Of a stretch of DNA of 64,000 nucleotides, positions 37,691 through 46,448 are shown piece after piece. The position numbers and the translations under genes are program-made. The notes under the pieces were generated by a model. The model had not been told where the DNA came from. It ran no database searches and saw only the letters and a program-made list of their open reading frames with translations. Position 1 is the stretch's first letter, and every line of letters begins with the position of its first letter. Origin of the DNA: Polyangiaceae bacterium (GTDB lineage: Bacteria; Myxococcota_A; Polyangia; Polyangiales; Polyangiaceae); assembly GCA_016933275.1 (NCBI GenBank), contig JAFGBI010000243.1, forward strand, positions 1 through 64,000, written 5' to 3'.

Positions 37691-37912
37691 CTGCGGGTCG
37701 ACCGTCGCCCAGCCGTTGCCGGGGAGGTTGAAGCTCGCGCTGGTCGAGCCGGCGACGAGGGTCGCCGTTCGCGCGCCACCCGAGTCTTGGATGACCGTGA
37801 CGACCTCGGCGTCCGGATTGTTGAAGGCGAGCGCGTCGTTCAGGGAACCGCTGGTCCCGATCCACACCGCTCCGGGGTCGACGCCATTCGAGGGGTGTCG
37901 GAAGACGCAATG
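37691..37912 (-). pseudogene. C-terminal fragment of a GH30-type glycoside hydrolase
   Basis: The frame reads a pattern like the end of the GH30 catalytic barrel running into its beta-sandwich: FRHPSNGVDPGAVWIGTSG, then NDALAFNNPDAEVVTVIQDSG and FNLPGNGWATVDP. Compare the family pattern (F..FV.PGAVRIG..., .AF.NPDGS.V.VV.N.G). An in-frame stop lies at 37940-37942 and no upstream frame continues the match; downstream it runs into Arg/Pro-rich sequence. It looks like a decayed gene end. The stretch 37913-38324 holds no other support for a gene. Confidence 0.5.
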
Positions 37913-38324
37913 GTCCGTCGCCAGGCCACGTCGACTCGCTCACCCCGCCTCCGTACCCCCTGGATCGTCCGACCTCCACCGGTACCCGGTAATCCGCGCA
38001 ACGGCTCCGCACCGCCGCCCCTCACCCGGCCGGGCACCGGCGGCGCCGAGCCGCGACCAACGCGATCGAGCTGCGGCGTAGGCCATTCCGGTTCCCTTCC
38101 CGGGCTTGGTCGGTCGGTCTTCCCCTGAACCGAGGCCAGGGCGTATGCTCCGCGCCCCGTGGCCGACATCGCGCAGCGCCGAGCCGCAACAGGAGCCGCC
38201 GTCGCTGCCCAGCTCGACCGCGCGTGGGCCCGTTCCCGACCTGCCGTCCACGGATGGGCGACGGGCAAGACCAGAGAACTGACCGCGAGATCCCCTCGCC
38301 CTTGGGCTGCTCGTCTCTCCAACA

Positions 38325-39476
38325 ATGAGTCTCATGTCCCGGCCACGCACGAACATCTGCCTTTCCATGATCGTCAAGAACGAGGTGCAGGTGCTCCCAC
38401 GCCTGTTTCGCTCGGTGAAGGACTACATCGACTATTATGTCATCGTGGACACTGGCTCCACCGATGACACGATCGCGCTGATCCGACAGCAGATGTCGGA
38501 GTACGGCATCGACGGTGAAGTCCACGAGCGAGAGTGGGTCAACTTCGGTGTCAACCGCCAACAGGCGCTCGAACTGGCGATCAAGGCCGACAAGGCGGAC
38601 TGGCTGCTCATCATCGACGCCGACGAAGAGCTGGGCGTCTCCGATCCGAAGTTTTTCGAGAAGCTCGAGGCGGGTGTCAGCTACGATCTGGAGAAGCACC
38701 ACACGGGCGTCCGCTACGCCGTCACCCATCTCATCAACGTGCGTTCGACGCGCTGGCAATGGGAGGGCCCCGTCCACAACTACCTCGTGAACCTCGGGGG
38801 CTCGGAGCAGCGCGAGCTGCGTAAGGATGTCTGGATCATCTACCACTGTGGCGAGGGCGCGAAGTCGCACGCCCTGACTCAAGAACAGAAGTACCTCCGC
38901 GACGCCAGACTGCTGGAACAGGACCTGAAGGAGCATCCAGACAACACGCGCAGCCAGTTCTACCTGGCGCAATCCTACCGACACGCTGGCCACCTGGAGA
39001 AGGCCTACGAGGCGTACCGGAGGCGCGCCGCCATGGAGGGCTGGATCGAGGAGCGGTTCCTCGCGCAACTGGAGCTAGGGAAGGTAGCGATCGACCTCGG
39101 CCTGCCCGAGGATGGCATCGTTGGGGCGCTCTTGGCCGCCTACGAGATGCGACCTGTACGCGCCGAGCCGCTGTACGAGCTCGCGCGATACTTCCGCGTG
39201 AGGAAGATGTACGGCAAGGCATTCCTTTTTGCCACCGTTGGGGCAAAGACGCCCAGGCCGAACGACTCCCTGTTCGTGTTCCAGGAGGTCTACGACTGGC
39301 GATTGCTCGACGAGCTCGGCATCTCGGCCTACTGGATCGGCCGCTTCGCCGAGGGAAAGGCGGCGTGCGAGGAGGTCCTCCGACGCATCGAGGGAGGACT
39401 CGAGGTTCCAGACGAGGACGTGAGTCGCATCCGGGCGAATCTCGCGTACTACGCAGACAAGGTCATCGGGAATTGA
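38325..39476 (+). CDS. Family 2 glycosyltransferase with helical-repeat C-terminal domain
   Basis: In this 383-residue protein, residues about 8-200 are a GT-A domain with CLSMIVKNEVQVLPR, the nucleotide-binding DTGSTDDT (about 42-49) and the metal-binding IDADEE motif (about 95-100). HCGEG near 173 fits the end of the domain. The remaining 180 residues are helical and TPR-like (RSQFYLAQSYRHAGHLEKAYEAYRRR, LAAYEMRPVRAEPLYELARY). This matches the SunS-like/TPR GT2 subgroup common in environmental bacteria, which glycosylates proteins or cell-surface glycans. Two ATGs lie close together (38325 and 38337). No neighbouring pathway genes. Confidence 0.85.
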   Translation: MSLMSRPRTNICLSMIVKNEVQVLPRLFRSVKDYIDYYVIVDTGSTDDTIALIRQQMSEYGIDGEVHEREWVNFGVNRQQALELAIKADKADWLLIIDADEELGVSDPKFFEKLEAGVSYDLEKHHTGVRYAVTHLINVRSTRWQWEGPVHNYLVNLGGSEQRELRKDVWIIYHCGEGAKSHALTQEQKYLRDARLLEQDLKEHPDNTRSQFYLAQSYRHAGHLEKAYEAYRRRAAMEGWIEERFLAQLELGKVAIDLGLPEDGIVGALLAAYEMRPVRAEPLYELARYFRVRKMYGKAFLFATVGAKTPRPNDSLFVFQEVYDWRLLDELGISAYWIGRFAEGKAACEEVLRRIEGGLEVPDEDVSRIRANLAYYADKVIGN

Positions 39477-40693
39477 TCCATGGATCGGCGAGCACGATCC
39501 TCGGACGGCCAGCATCGATGCCACCGGAAGCCCCTGCCTCCGAGCGGTTCCCGGCGCGATCTTCGACCGCCGTTCTCATGAAGTGCCTTCGGCGACGGGG
39601 CGCGGCCTCCCCGCCACGCGCGGCGCCCTTCGCTATTTCGTGGGCGGCGGGAACGGCCCGAACGGCCCGAACGGCGAGCAGGCGATCTCGAGCGAGGACA
39701 GGCTCGACTTGCCTTGGAGCCTGCTCGACCTACGGCGCGGGAGTTCGACCCGGAGCGTGCACGGTTCGTGTTTCGGCGTGTTCGCGCTCGTCGCCCTCGC
39801 CATCGGTGCTCTCGACTCGCCTCGGGCTCGTCGCAGACGGTGCCCCTGGCGGTGCGGGATCGACCCGAGCGCGCAGGTCCTCCCTGCGACCCCCATCGAC
39901 GACCCGCCCGAGGTGGCCCCGTCCTCCGGTGACAGTATCGTCACCGGGCACCCGCTCAGAGCCTCCTCTCGGTTCGGCGTCGCACCGCTCGCAAAGGCCT
40001 GCTCCAGGAGTCCTCGTCCGAGGTCCGATCCCGGCATCGGCGCCGTCGATCTCTGGTTCGTCGCGGCGATCGATTGGGTTGCCGTGGCGTAACCACAGCC
40101 GCGAATCGCGGGCACAGGCTCGGTGGTTCGGCCGACCAGCGGCGGCGACGTCGCGGGACCCGCCACATTCCTGATCGAGGATGGAACGTCCGGGGGCTCG
40201 CCGCCCACGCTCCCCATGGTCGCGCCATCCCCGAAGAACCAAACCGTCGTCGACCGGATCACCGGCGATCCCGAGCGGGGCGGGAAGGCTCGATCCCAGC
40301 GACGAGAACCGAGGTCGCGCCCGGCGAACCGATCTCGACGGGACTCTCCGACCGAATTTGCATTCACGCGCCGGGCCGGTCCGCCGCACGAGGTGCTGTT
40401 GGCCCATATGGGGTTGTCTCGAGGAGAAGAAGGGGCTAAAGGCCGGAGGTGATTGTTGGGTTGGCAACCCAGCGCTGGGCTCACCGACACCGTCGCGCGG
40501 AGCACTCGGCGTCGGGATAGCGTACCTTGCGAGAAGAACACTCCGAGCCAGCTTGAGCTGCCGATCGAGGCCGCGAGCGGATCCCCGCTCGCCAGTAGCC
40601 GCCAGCACCCTGGCGGATGGCCGAAGGTCGTAGGCCGCGCTGGACACCCGGAAGATGTCTCTTCCGCCGACGAGCGAGGAAGGTAGCCCCGTC
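39477..40693. other. 1.2-kb region with no confidently supported gene
   Basis: Long frames exist on both strands, but all are Arg/Ser/Pro-rich in the way of shadow frames. The best candidate is a minus-strand frame ending at 39633 with the tail CSPFGPFGPFPPP, but it has no ribosome site, signal or domain. A short direct repeat (GAACGGCCC) occurs near 39653. The region may be decayed coding DNA. Confidence 0.4.
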
Positions 40694-43375
40694 ATGCCAA
40701 GACAACCGCGCCCCATCAGGTGGATGGCCGATCGCGCCCTGTGCGTGTGGCTCGCGTCGATCGCGATCGCCTGCGATTCGTCCGGTGGCGATTCCCCCTC
40801 GAGTGACGAAGGCACCGGTGGCGCGCCATCGGGAGGCGATCCCTCGGGTGGCTCGCCCTCGACCGAGACACCGCCGGCCACGGGCGGCGTCGACAGCCCC
40901 GTACTCGTGCTGGACGGTTCGGTGGGGGATGCCCAGGCCGAATGCACGAGCACGGTGACCTGCACGCCCGTGGGCGGGATCTACTGCGGAGAGATCGGGG
41001 ATGGCTGCGGCCAGAACATGGACTGCGGATCCTGCGCCGACGACTGGATCTGCGAGAAGAACGTGTGCGTCGGGGGCCCGAGCTGCGAGCCCGCTGCGTG
41101 CCAGACCGCAACGACCAGGTTCTGTGGTCAGATCGGGGACGGATGTGGACACACCCTGGAGTGCGGGGATTGTGCCGCCGGCGAGAGCTGCACGGGTGGG
41201 GTCTGTGTCGAGCACGGCTGCGTCCCTCTATCCTGCGACCACGAACATGGCCGGTTCTGCGGAACGATCGGGGACGGTTGCGGTGCCACGTTGGAATGCG
41301 GGGACTGCCCAGGCGGGGGCATCTGTGGGGGGGGTGGGGTCGATCACCTGTGCTGGGATCCCAGCTGCGTCCAGGCCGAGTGTACTGGCGTCAACGGCGG
41401 CAAGTTCTGCGGAGTGATCGGCGACGGCTGCGGCGGCATCCGAGACTGCGGCTCCTGCGCGGATAGTTGGCTCTGCGAGGAGAACGTGTGCGTCGGAGAC
41501 CCGAGCTGCACGCCGTTCACGTGCCAGAGTGGCGACACCCGTTTCTGTGGGACCTTCGGCGACGGCTGCGGGCGGAGCCTCGATTGCGGGGATTGCGGAG
41601 ACGAAGAGCACTGCGAATTGGGGATCTGTATCGCCAACTCCTGTGTACCCCTCAGCTGTGATTCTTCGGCGGCGCGATACTGTGGCGAAATCGGGGATGG
41701 CTGTGGTCGGAGCCTCGATTGCGGGGATTGCCCCAACGATGGCGCGTGCGGTGGCGGCAGCCTACCCAACGTGTGTATCGATCCCGCCTGTACCCCCAAG
41801 GGGTGTGTGGCCGAAAACGACGGGGTCTATTGCGGCGTGATCGGTGATGGGTGCGGGGGAGTCCTCGAGTGTGACACGACTTGCCCAAACGACGAGGTTT
41901 GCGGCGCCGAGATCCCCAACGTCTGCCCCGGCACGGGGACCGGATGCATCAATCTCCAGTGCCAGGTGAGGACCGACTGCCCCGACGGCACCGCCACGTC
42001 GCTGAGCGGGATCGTGTACGATCCCGCCGGCGTCAACCCCATCTACAATGCGCTGGTCTACGTCCCGAATGCAGCGCTGGATCCGATCCCGACCGGCGCC
42101 ACCTGCGAACAGTGCGGGGCCATCGCCAGCGGGCAGGCGCTCGCGTCCGCCCTCACGGATGCGACGGGGCATTTCACCCTCACCAACGTGCCCAGCGGGG
42201 CCGACATCCCGTTGGTCATCCAGGTGGGCAAGTGGCGTCGTCAGGTGACGATCCCGAGCGTCACCGACTGCATCGACAACCCCATCTCCGACCGGGAGTT
42301 GACCCGGCTGCCCCGCACGAAGGACGAGGGCAGCATCCCCCAGATCGCGGTGGTCACCGGCGTCAGAGACTCCCTGGAGTGTCTGCTCCGCACCATCGGG
42401 ATCGCCGACTCGGAGTTCACCACCGATGGAGGTCCCGGACGCGTGCACCTCTACTACGGCGGCAATCTGGACGATCCGCCGGGCGGGGGGGTGGGCGCGA
42501 GCCGGTTCGACACCAGCCTGAACGACGGCGCGGCATTCTCGTCCGCGGCGACGCTGTGGTCCAGCACCGAAAAGATGCTCACCTACGACATCCAGCTCTA
42601 CTCATGCGAAGGTGGAGGCATGGAGTCCCACAAGACCCCTTACCGCCCGAACTTTTTGGCCTACGTCAACGGGGGTGGGCGCGCGTTCCTCAGTCATTAT
42701 CACTACTACTGGCTCCAGCAGGAGGAGCTCGTGGGAACGGCCAACTACATCGGTTCGGCCCCCGATCTACCCCAGGGAGGGATCACGGCCTTCATCGATA
42801 CTAGCTTTCCGAAGGCCGAGGCACTCGCCGATTGGTTGGTCAATGTGGGCGTCAGCCCGCGAGGCGAGCTCGAGATCCTCGAGGGCCAACACTCGGTTGC
42901 CGGGGTCCATCCACCCACCCAGGAGTGGATCTACGTGCCGACGAACCCGAATGACGACGAGGGACGCCGCTCGACCCAGTACATGACCTTCAACACTCCG
43001 GTCACCGTCCCCGAGGACTCCCAATGTGGACGAGTAGTATTCACGGACCTGCACGTGGCGGCCGGCGAAGGGGCAATTTCCCGTGACCCGACCGCGCCCT
43101 TCCCCACGGGCTGCAGCGCCGACCTCTTGACCGCTCAAGGCAAGGCGCTCGAGTTCCTGTTCTTCGATCTGTCGTCCTGCATCGAACCCCCCGAAGTGAT
43201 TCCGGTGCCCCCTCCTCCCCCGGATATCCCGCCGGTCGAACCACCGCCGGCCACCACCGCACCGCCGTCTCCCCCGACCATGCCCCCTCCCCCTACCGAC
43301 TCGCCCCCGCTGAGCGAGATACCGCCCATCGCACCCCCACCGCCGCCTCCCCCGCCGCCGCCAGAGGTTTACTAG
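40694..43375 (+). CDS. Cys-repeat lipoprotein with carboxypeptidase-regulatory-like domain and poly-Pro tail
   Basis: With ATG 40694 the protein has 893 residues and a lipoprotein signal (lipobox SIAIAC). Residues about 75-430 hold seven copies of a module built on CG.IGDGCG...(E/D)CG.C.....C....C. A carboxypeptidase-regulatory-like beta-sandwich follows (SGIVYDPAGVNPIYNALVYV, about 445-540), then a globular region to about 825 with a HYHYYW motif that resembles no family I can name. The last 60 residues are Pro-rich. Its TAG stop (43373-43375) is in the CTAG edge of repeat A. The IGDGCG module is, from memory, often mislabelled as tryptophan synthase in databases; nothing here supports that. 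Confidence 0.75.
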   Translation: MPRQPRPIRWMADRALCVWLASIAIACDSSGGDSPSSDEGTGGAPSGGDPSGGSPSTETPPATGGVDSPVLVLDGSVGDAQAECTSTVTCTPVGGIYCGEIGDGCGQNMDCGSCADDWICEKNVCVGGPSCEPAACQTATTRFCGQIGDGCGHTLECGDCAAGESCTGGVCVEHGCVPLSCDHEHGRFCGTIGDGCGATLECGDCPGGGICGGGGVDHLCWDPSCVQAECTGVNGGKFCGVIGDGCGGIRDCGSCADSWLCEENVCVGDPSCTPFTCQSGDTRFCGTFGDGCGRSLDCGDCGDEEHCELGICIANSCVPLSCDSSAARYCGEIGDGCGRSLDCGDCPNDGACGGGSLPNVCIDPACTPKGCVAENDGVYCGVIGDGCGGVLECDTTCPNDEVCGAEIPNVCPGTGTGCINLQCQVRTDCPDGTATSLSGIVYDPAGVNPIYNALVYVPNAALDPIPTGATCEQCGAIASGQALASALTDATGHFTLTNVPSGADIPLVIQVGKWRRQVTIPSVTDCIDNPISDRELTRLPRTKDEGSIPQIAVVTGVRDSLECLLRTIGIADSEFTTDGGPGRVHLYYGGNLDDPPGGGVGASRFDTSLNDGAAFSSAATLWSSTEKMLTYDIQLYSCEGGGMESHKTPYRPNFLAYVNGGGRAFLSHYHYYWLQQEELVGTANYIGSAPDLPQGGITAFIDTSFPKAEALADWLVNVGVSPRGELEILEGQHSVAGVHPPTQEWIYVPTNPNDDEGRRSTQYMTFNTPVTVPEDSQCGRVVFTDLHVAAGEGAISRDPTAPFPTGCSADLLTAQGKALEFLFFDLSSCIEPPEVIPVPPPPPDIPPVEPPPATTAPPSPPTMPPPPTDSPPLSEIPPIAPPPPPPPPPPEVY

Positions 43376-43484
43376 AGCACCGATCAGGTTGCCGACAGCA
43401 ACGGCGCCTCGGGCGAGATCTGCTGCCGGTTCGGTGCTTTAGGTTGTTGACTTGACGCAGGAATCAACCTGATTGCTGCTCTAG
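43372..43484 (-). repeat. Intergenic repeat family A, short copy, reverse orientation (113 bp)
   Basis: Both termini are intact with CTAG at each edge. Read on the minus strand it goes from CTAGAGCAGCAATCAGGTTGATTC through AACAACCTAAAGCACCGAACCGGCAGCAGA to GGCAACCTGATCGGTGCTCTAG. The 16-bp stem-loop of the 160-bp copies is replaced by about 20 bp. The first CTAG supplies the stop codon of the preceding lipoprotein gene. Confidence 0.85.
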
Positions 43485-43557
43485 GGCGAACGTTCGGCCG
43501 CGGGGAACGAGACCCCGTCTGAAAGCGGGCCGCTGCCTGAAGACCTCCATTTTGCGA

Positions 43558-43572
43558 GTTGGCGAACCCAAC
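43558..43572. promoter_or_regulatory. Hyphenated palindrome upstream of the acyl carrier protein gene
   Basis: GTTGG-CGAAC-CCAAC is a perfect 5-bp inverted repeat about 95 bp before the ACP start, in the region where its promoter should lie. It could be a repressor site; the short arms make this weak. Confidence 0.25.
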
Positions 43573-43666
43573 GCTCGTTCGCTATGTTCTCGCGAATGTT
43601 CATGAATGGCGTCGAACGCCGCGGGTGAGCCCTCGTTCATCGTGAGGTGCCGTCATCGAGGGTCGA

Positions 43667-43921
43667 ATGACGAGAGAAGAGATCGAAAATGTTCTTCTGA
43701 ACGTCCTCGCGAAGAAGTTCAAGATCAATAAACCGGACCACGACAAGAACCTCTTCGAACATTACGACTTCGACAGCATCGATGCGCTCGAGATGCTCGA
43801 GGACCTCGAGACTCGCCACGGCTTCCGCCTCTCTCTGGATCAGAAGAAGCAGCTCTTCGAGCACCGCAGCATCAACCAGCTCACACGCTATCTAGAGACG
43901 GCGCTGAAGGGTGATCCGTAG
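43667..43921 (+). CDS. Acyl carrier protein
   Basis: The 84-residue protein has the four-helix ACP pattern and the phosphopantetheine site in YDFDSIDALEML (Ser near residue 37). Its composition is less GC-rich at the DNA level than its neighbours and it has many Lys residues, unlike the Arg bias of the window. It is followed after 27 bp by a ketosynthase gene, so the pair probably works together in a specialised fatty-acid, polyene or polyketide pathway rather than in housekeeping synthesis. The start ATG 43667 lacks a strong Shine-Dalgarno. Confidence 0.88.
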   Translation: MTREEIENVLLNVLAKKFKINKPDHDKNLFEHYDFDSIDALEMLEDLETRHGFRLSLDQKKQLFEHRSINQLTRYLETALKGDP

Positions 43922-43948
43922 CGGATCCAGGCGGAAGCGATCATCGAC

Positions 43949-45181
43949 ATGGAACGTAGAGTTGTGATCACCGCGGCGTCCGCCATCACGCCAGTGGGGC
44001 GGACAGAAGCGGAGATCGTGGACAATCTCACGGCCGGTCGCTCCGGGGTCCGCTCGCTCAGGGAGGACAGCCTCCTCGCTGGATTGCTGAATTCGAGGGT
44101 GTACGGCACCGTTGCCTACGACATCGCCTACGACTTCCCGCGGAAGTACGCCAAGACCATGGGACCGGTCGCATTCTACGCGTGCCAGGTCGCCCGAGAG
44201 GTCATCGAGGAGGCCGGCCTCGACGCGGAATTCCGCGCCAGCGGTCGCATGGGAGTAGCGTTCGGCTCCACCCAGGGCAGCCCGACGATCCAACGGGACG
44301 TGATGCGGGCGCTGTTCACGCAGGATCGGGCCGCCATCATCCGCGTCAATGCCGCGGCGTACCTGCAGTCGATGACGCACACGGCGGCGGCGAACATCGC
44401 GCGCATGTTCTCCATCACTGGACGCACCATCGCGTCCTGCACCGCCTGCACGACCAGCAGTCAGTCGATCGGCTTCGGGTACGAGGCGATCAAGTTCGGC
44501 GTGGCGGACGCGATGCTGTGCGGTGGGGCCGACGAATACGACACCACCACCGTCGCCGTGTTCGACCAACTCCTGGTTGCCTCCCACGCCTTCAACGCCA
44601 CCCCAGAGCGGACACCCCGCCCCTTCGACCGGCGACGCGACGGGCTGGTCATCGGCGAAGGCGCCGGTGCGGTCATGCTGGAGGAGTACGAATTCGCTCG
44701 CCGGCGCGGTGCCGAGGCGATCGGCGAGGTCATCGGCTTCGCGAACTGCAACAACGGCGGCGATATGATCATGCCCAGCTCGGCCGGCATCGAGCTTACT
44801 CTGCGCACCGGTCTCGCCGCCGCCAAGCTCGTTCCGTCCGACGTGGATCTGGTCAGCGCCCACGCGACGGCGACCAAATTCGGCGACGTCGTCGAGGCCC
44901 AAGCGATGCGCGCGGTCTATGGTGACCAGCCGTGGGTGACCGGATTGAAGAGCTACGTCGGCCACACCATGGGTACCTGCGGTGTGATGGAGGCCATCTT
45001 CTGCCTCTACATGATGAAGCGCGGCATCCTCATCCCGACCCTGAACCTGGAGGAGGTGGACCCGGATTGCGCGATGGTCCGCCACGTGCGCGAGGTCCGC
45101 GATACGCCGGTGAACACGGTGGCCGTGCAGAACTTCGCGTTCGGTGGCGTCAACACGGTGCTGTTCGTGCGCCGCGTTTGA
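43949..45181 (+). CDS. Beta-ketoacyl-ACP synthase, FabF-like
   Basis: The 410-residue enzyme has a thiolase fold with the complete KAS I/II triad Cys167 (CTACTTSS), His305 (SAHATATKFGD) and His339 (YVGHTMG), at the spacing of FabF. FNFAFGG-like NFAFGGVNT near the end is also typical. The enzyme condenses an acyl chain with malonyl-ACP. The active-site flank TACTTSS differs from the usual TACATG, hinting at a specialised clade. It follows the ACP gene at 27 bp. No reductase, dehydratase or acyltransferase is adjacent, so the pathway cannot be named. Confidence 0.87.
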   Translation: MERRVVITAASAITPVGRTEAEIVDNLTAGRSGVRSLREDSLLAGLLNSRVYGTVAYDIAYDFPRKYAKTMGPVAFYACQVAREVIEEAGLDAEFRASGRMGVAFGSTQGSPTIQRDVMRALFTQDRAAIIRVNAAAYLQSMTHTAAANIARMFSITGRTIASCTACTTSSQSIGFGYEAIKFGVADAMLCGGADEYDTTTVAVFDQLLVASHAFNATPERTPRPFDRRRDGLVIGEGAGAVMLEEYEFARRRGAEAIGEVIGFANCNNGGDMIMPSSAGIELTLRTGLAAAKLVPSDVDLVSAHATATKFGDVVEAQAMRAVYGDQPWVTGLKSYVGHTMGTCGVMEAIFCLYMMKRGILIPTLNLEEVDPDCAMVRHVREVRDTPVNTVAVQNFAFGGVNTVLFVRRV

Positions 45182-45452
45182 CCGAGACGAGGATTCAGCG
45201 ACGGACCCCGCCTGCCGCCCGAGGATGGGGATGGCCGACCCGGCCTCGGTCCGGTTCCCGAACGGCCTCCGGTCACCGGCACCCCTCGGTGAGGCCCGGC
45301 GGTGCCACCACGAGCGCCCACGCGTCCCGAGCGTTTCCTCGTCGTTCCCTACGCGAGCTCTCGGTGCGACCACCCCTCCCCGATCGATGACCTCCGCCGC
45401 GAGGACACCCCGGCATCAGCCGGCGCGCGAAGACAGGAGGAACGCGAACCCG

Positions 45453-46403
45453 TCAGAACGTCCCGCGAAGTCCGATCCCCGACCGGAACCCCGTGCCGGA
45501 TTTCGGGTCACGCCCGGCGGAGAGTACGAGATAGGTGCCTGCCCCGAGTCCGACCGCCCCAGCGGCAAGCGCGACGGTGGTGACGACGCCGAAGGTCTTG
45601 CCCGACCGCGCCGCATCGACCCCGGCTTGGTCGCAGCGCTTGTCCTCGTCGCAGTTCTCGTCCACCGCCCGCTTGCGATCGAGCACCAGAATGCCAGTCA
45701 CGACACCCGCAACCGCGGCCGCCGCGCCCACCCCCAGGATCGCGTACCCCGCCGTCCTCGCACCCGAGCGCGATGGGTCGACCGGCGGCGGCCCCGACGC
45801 CGCCTTGGTGGCGTCGCTGGGCGCCACGTCGAGCGTCTTCGTCTCCCCTTCGCCCAGCGACACCTGGTAGGTGCGTGGTGGACGACCCGGCGAGGTGATC
45901 TCCACCACGTGCCGGCCCGGATCCACGGGCAGGGGCGTATCGAGACTCGCCCCGCCGAGGGTGACTCCGTCACGGCTGACGCTGGTGCCGACAGGAGCGC
46001 CGACTTCGAGATGTATCCGCAGGCGCGGCAGCCGGGGGGCGAGCGCTGCGGCGCGCGCAGCCGCGATCGGGTGCCGCTCGTCTTCGGGGGGCAGCCGCTG
46101 GACCACCTCCTCGAAGGCCGTCCAAGCGGTCGCGAGATTCCCGAGCTTCTCCTCACAATCCGCGATGTTGAAGAGCGTGCCCACGGCCGAATCGAGGCGG
46201 TTGCTCTCGTGAAATCTGGCGCACGCGCCGGCATGGTCACCAGCCTCCGCGGCCTCGCGTCCAGCTCGGAACAGGGCATCTGCTGCGGCCGCGTCCTGGC
46301 TCTGAGCGGAGGCGGGAAGCGCGAAGCTTGGGACCCCAAGCGATCCGAACAGGATGCCGAACGCAATTCGCCTGAGGGTTCGTCGCATATCGCCCCGGCG
46401 CAT
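45453..46403 (-). CDS. Secreted TPR-like protein with PEGA-like domain and C-terminal membrane helices
   Basis: ATG 46403 is chosen because AGAGGG lies 5 nt upstream; the protein has 316 residues. It has a cleavable signal peptide (ALPASAQ, near 40), then TPR-like helices (ADALFRAGREAAEAGDHAGACARF, with LDSAVGTLFNIADCEEKLG). A beta-rich PEGA-like segment follows (SRDGVTLGGASLDTPLPVDPGRHVVEI), a Pro/Ser linker, and two hydrophobic helices near 220-240 and 270-290. This layout is common in Myxococcota next to Ser/Thr kinases. It lies 45 bp downstream of the kinase gene and is probably co-transcribed. Its function is not established. Confidence 0.8.
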   Translation of the reverse strand: MRRGDMRRTLRRIAFGILFGSLGVPSFALPASAQSQDAAAADALFRAGREAAEAGDHAGACARFHESNRLDSAVGTLFNIADCEEKLGNLATAWTAFEEVVQRLPPEDERHPIAAARAAALAPRLPRLRIHLEVGAPVGTSVSRDGVTLGGASLDTPLPVDPGRHVVEITSPGRPPRTYQVSLGEGETKTLDVAPSDATKAASGPPPVDPSRSGARTAGYAILGVGAAAAVAGVVTGILVLDRKRAVDENCDEDKRCDQAGVDAARSGKTFGVVTTVALAAGAVGLGAGTYLVLSAGRDPKSGTGFRSGIGLRGTF

Positions 46404-46448
46404 ACTAGCCCTCTTCCTCATGGTGTCCACTCGCGGACCTCCATGGTG

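Noticed and set aside
40694-42000. Tryptophan synthase assignment for the IGDGCG-module protein
   Set aside because: No TIM-barrel or PLP motif is present; only short Cys modules behind a lipoprotein signal.
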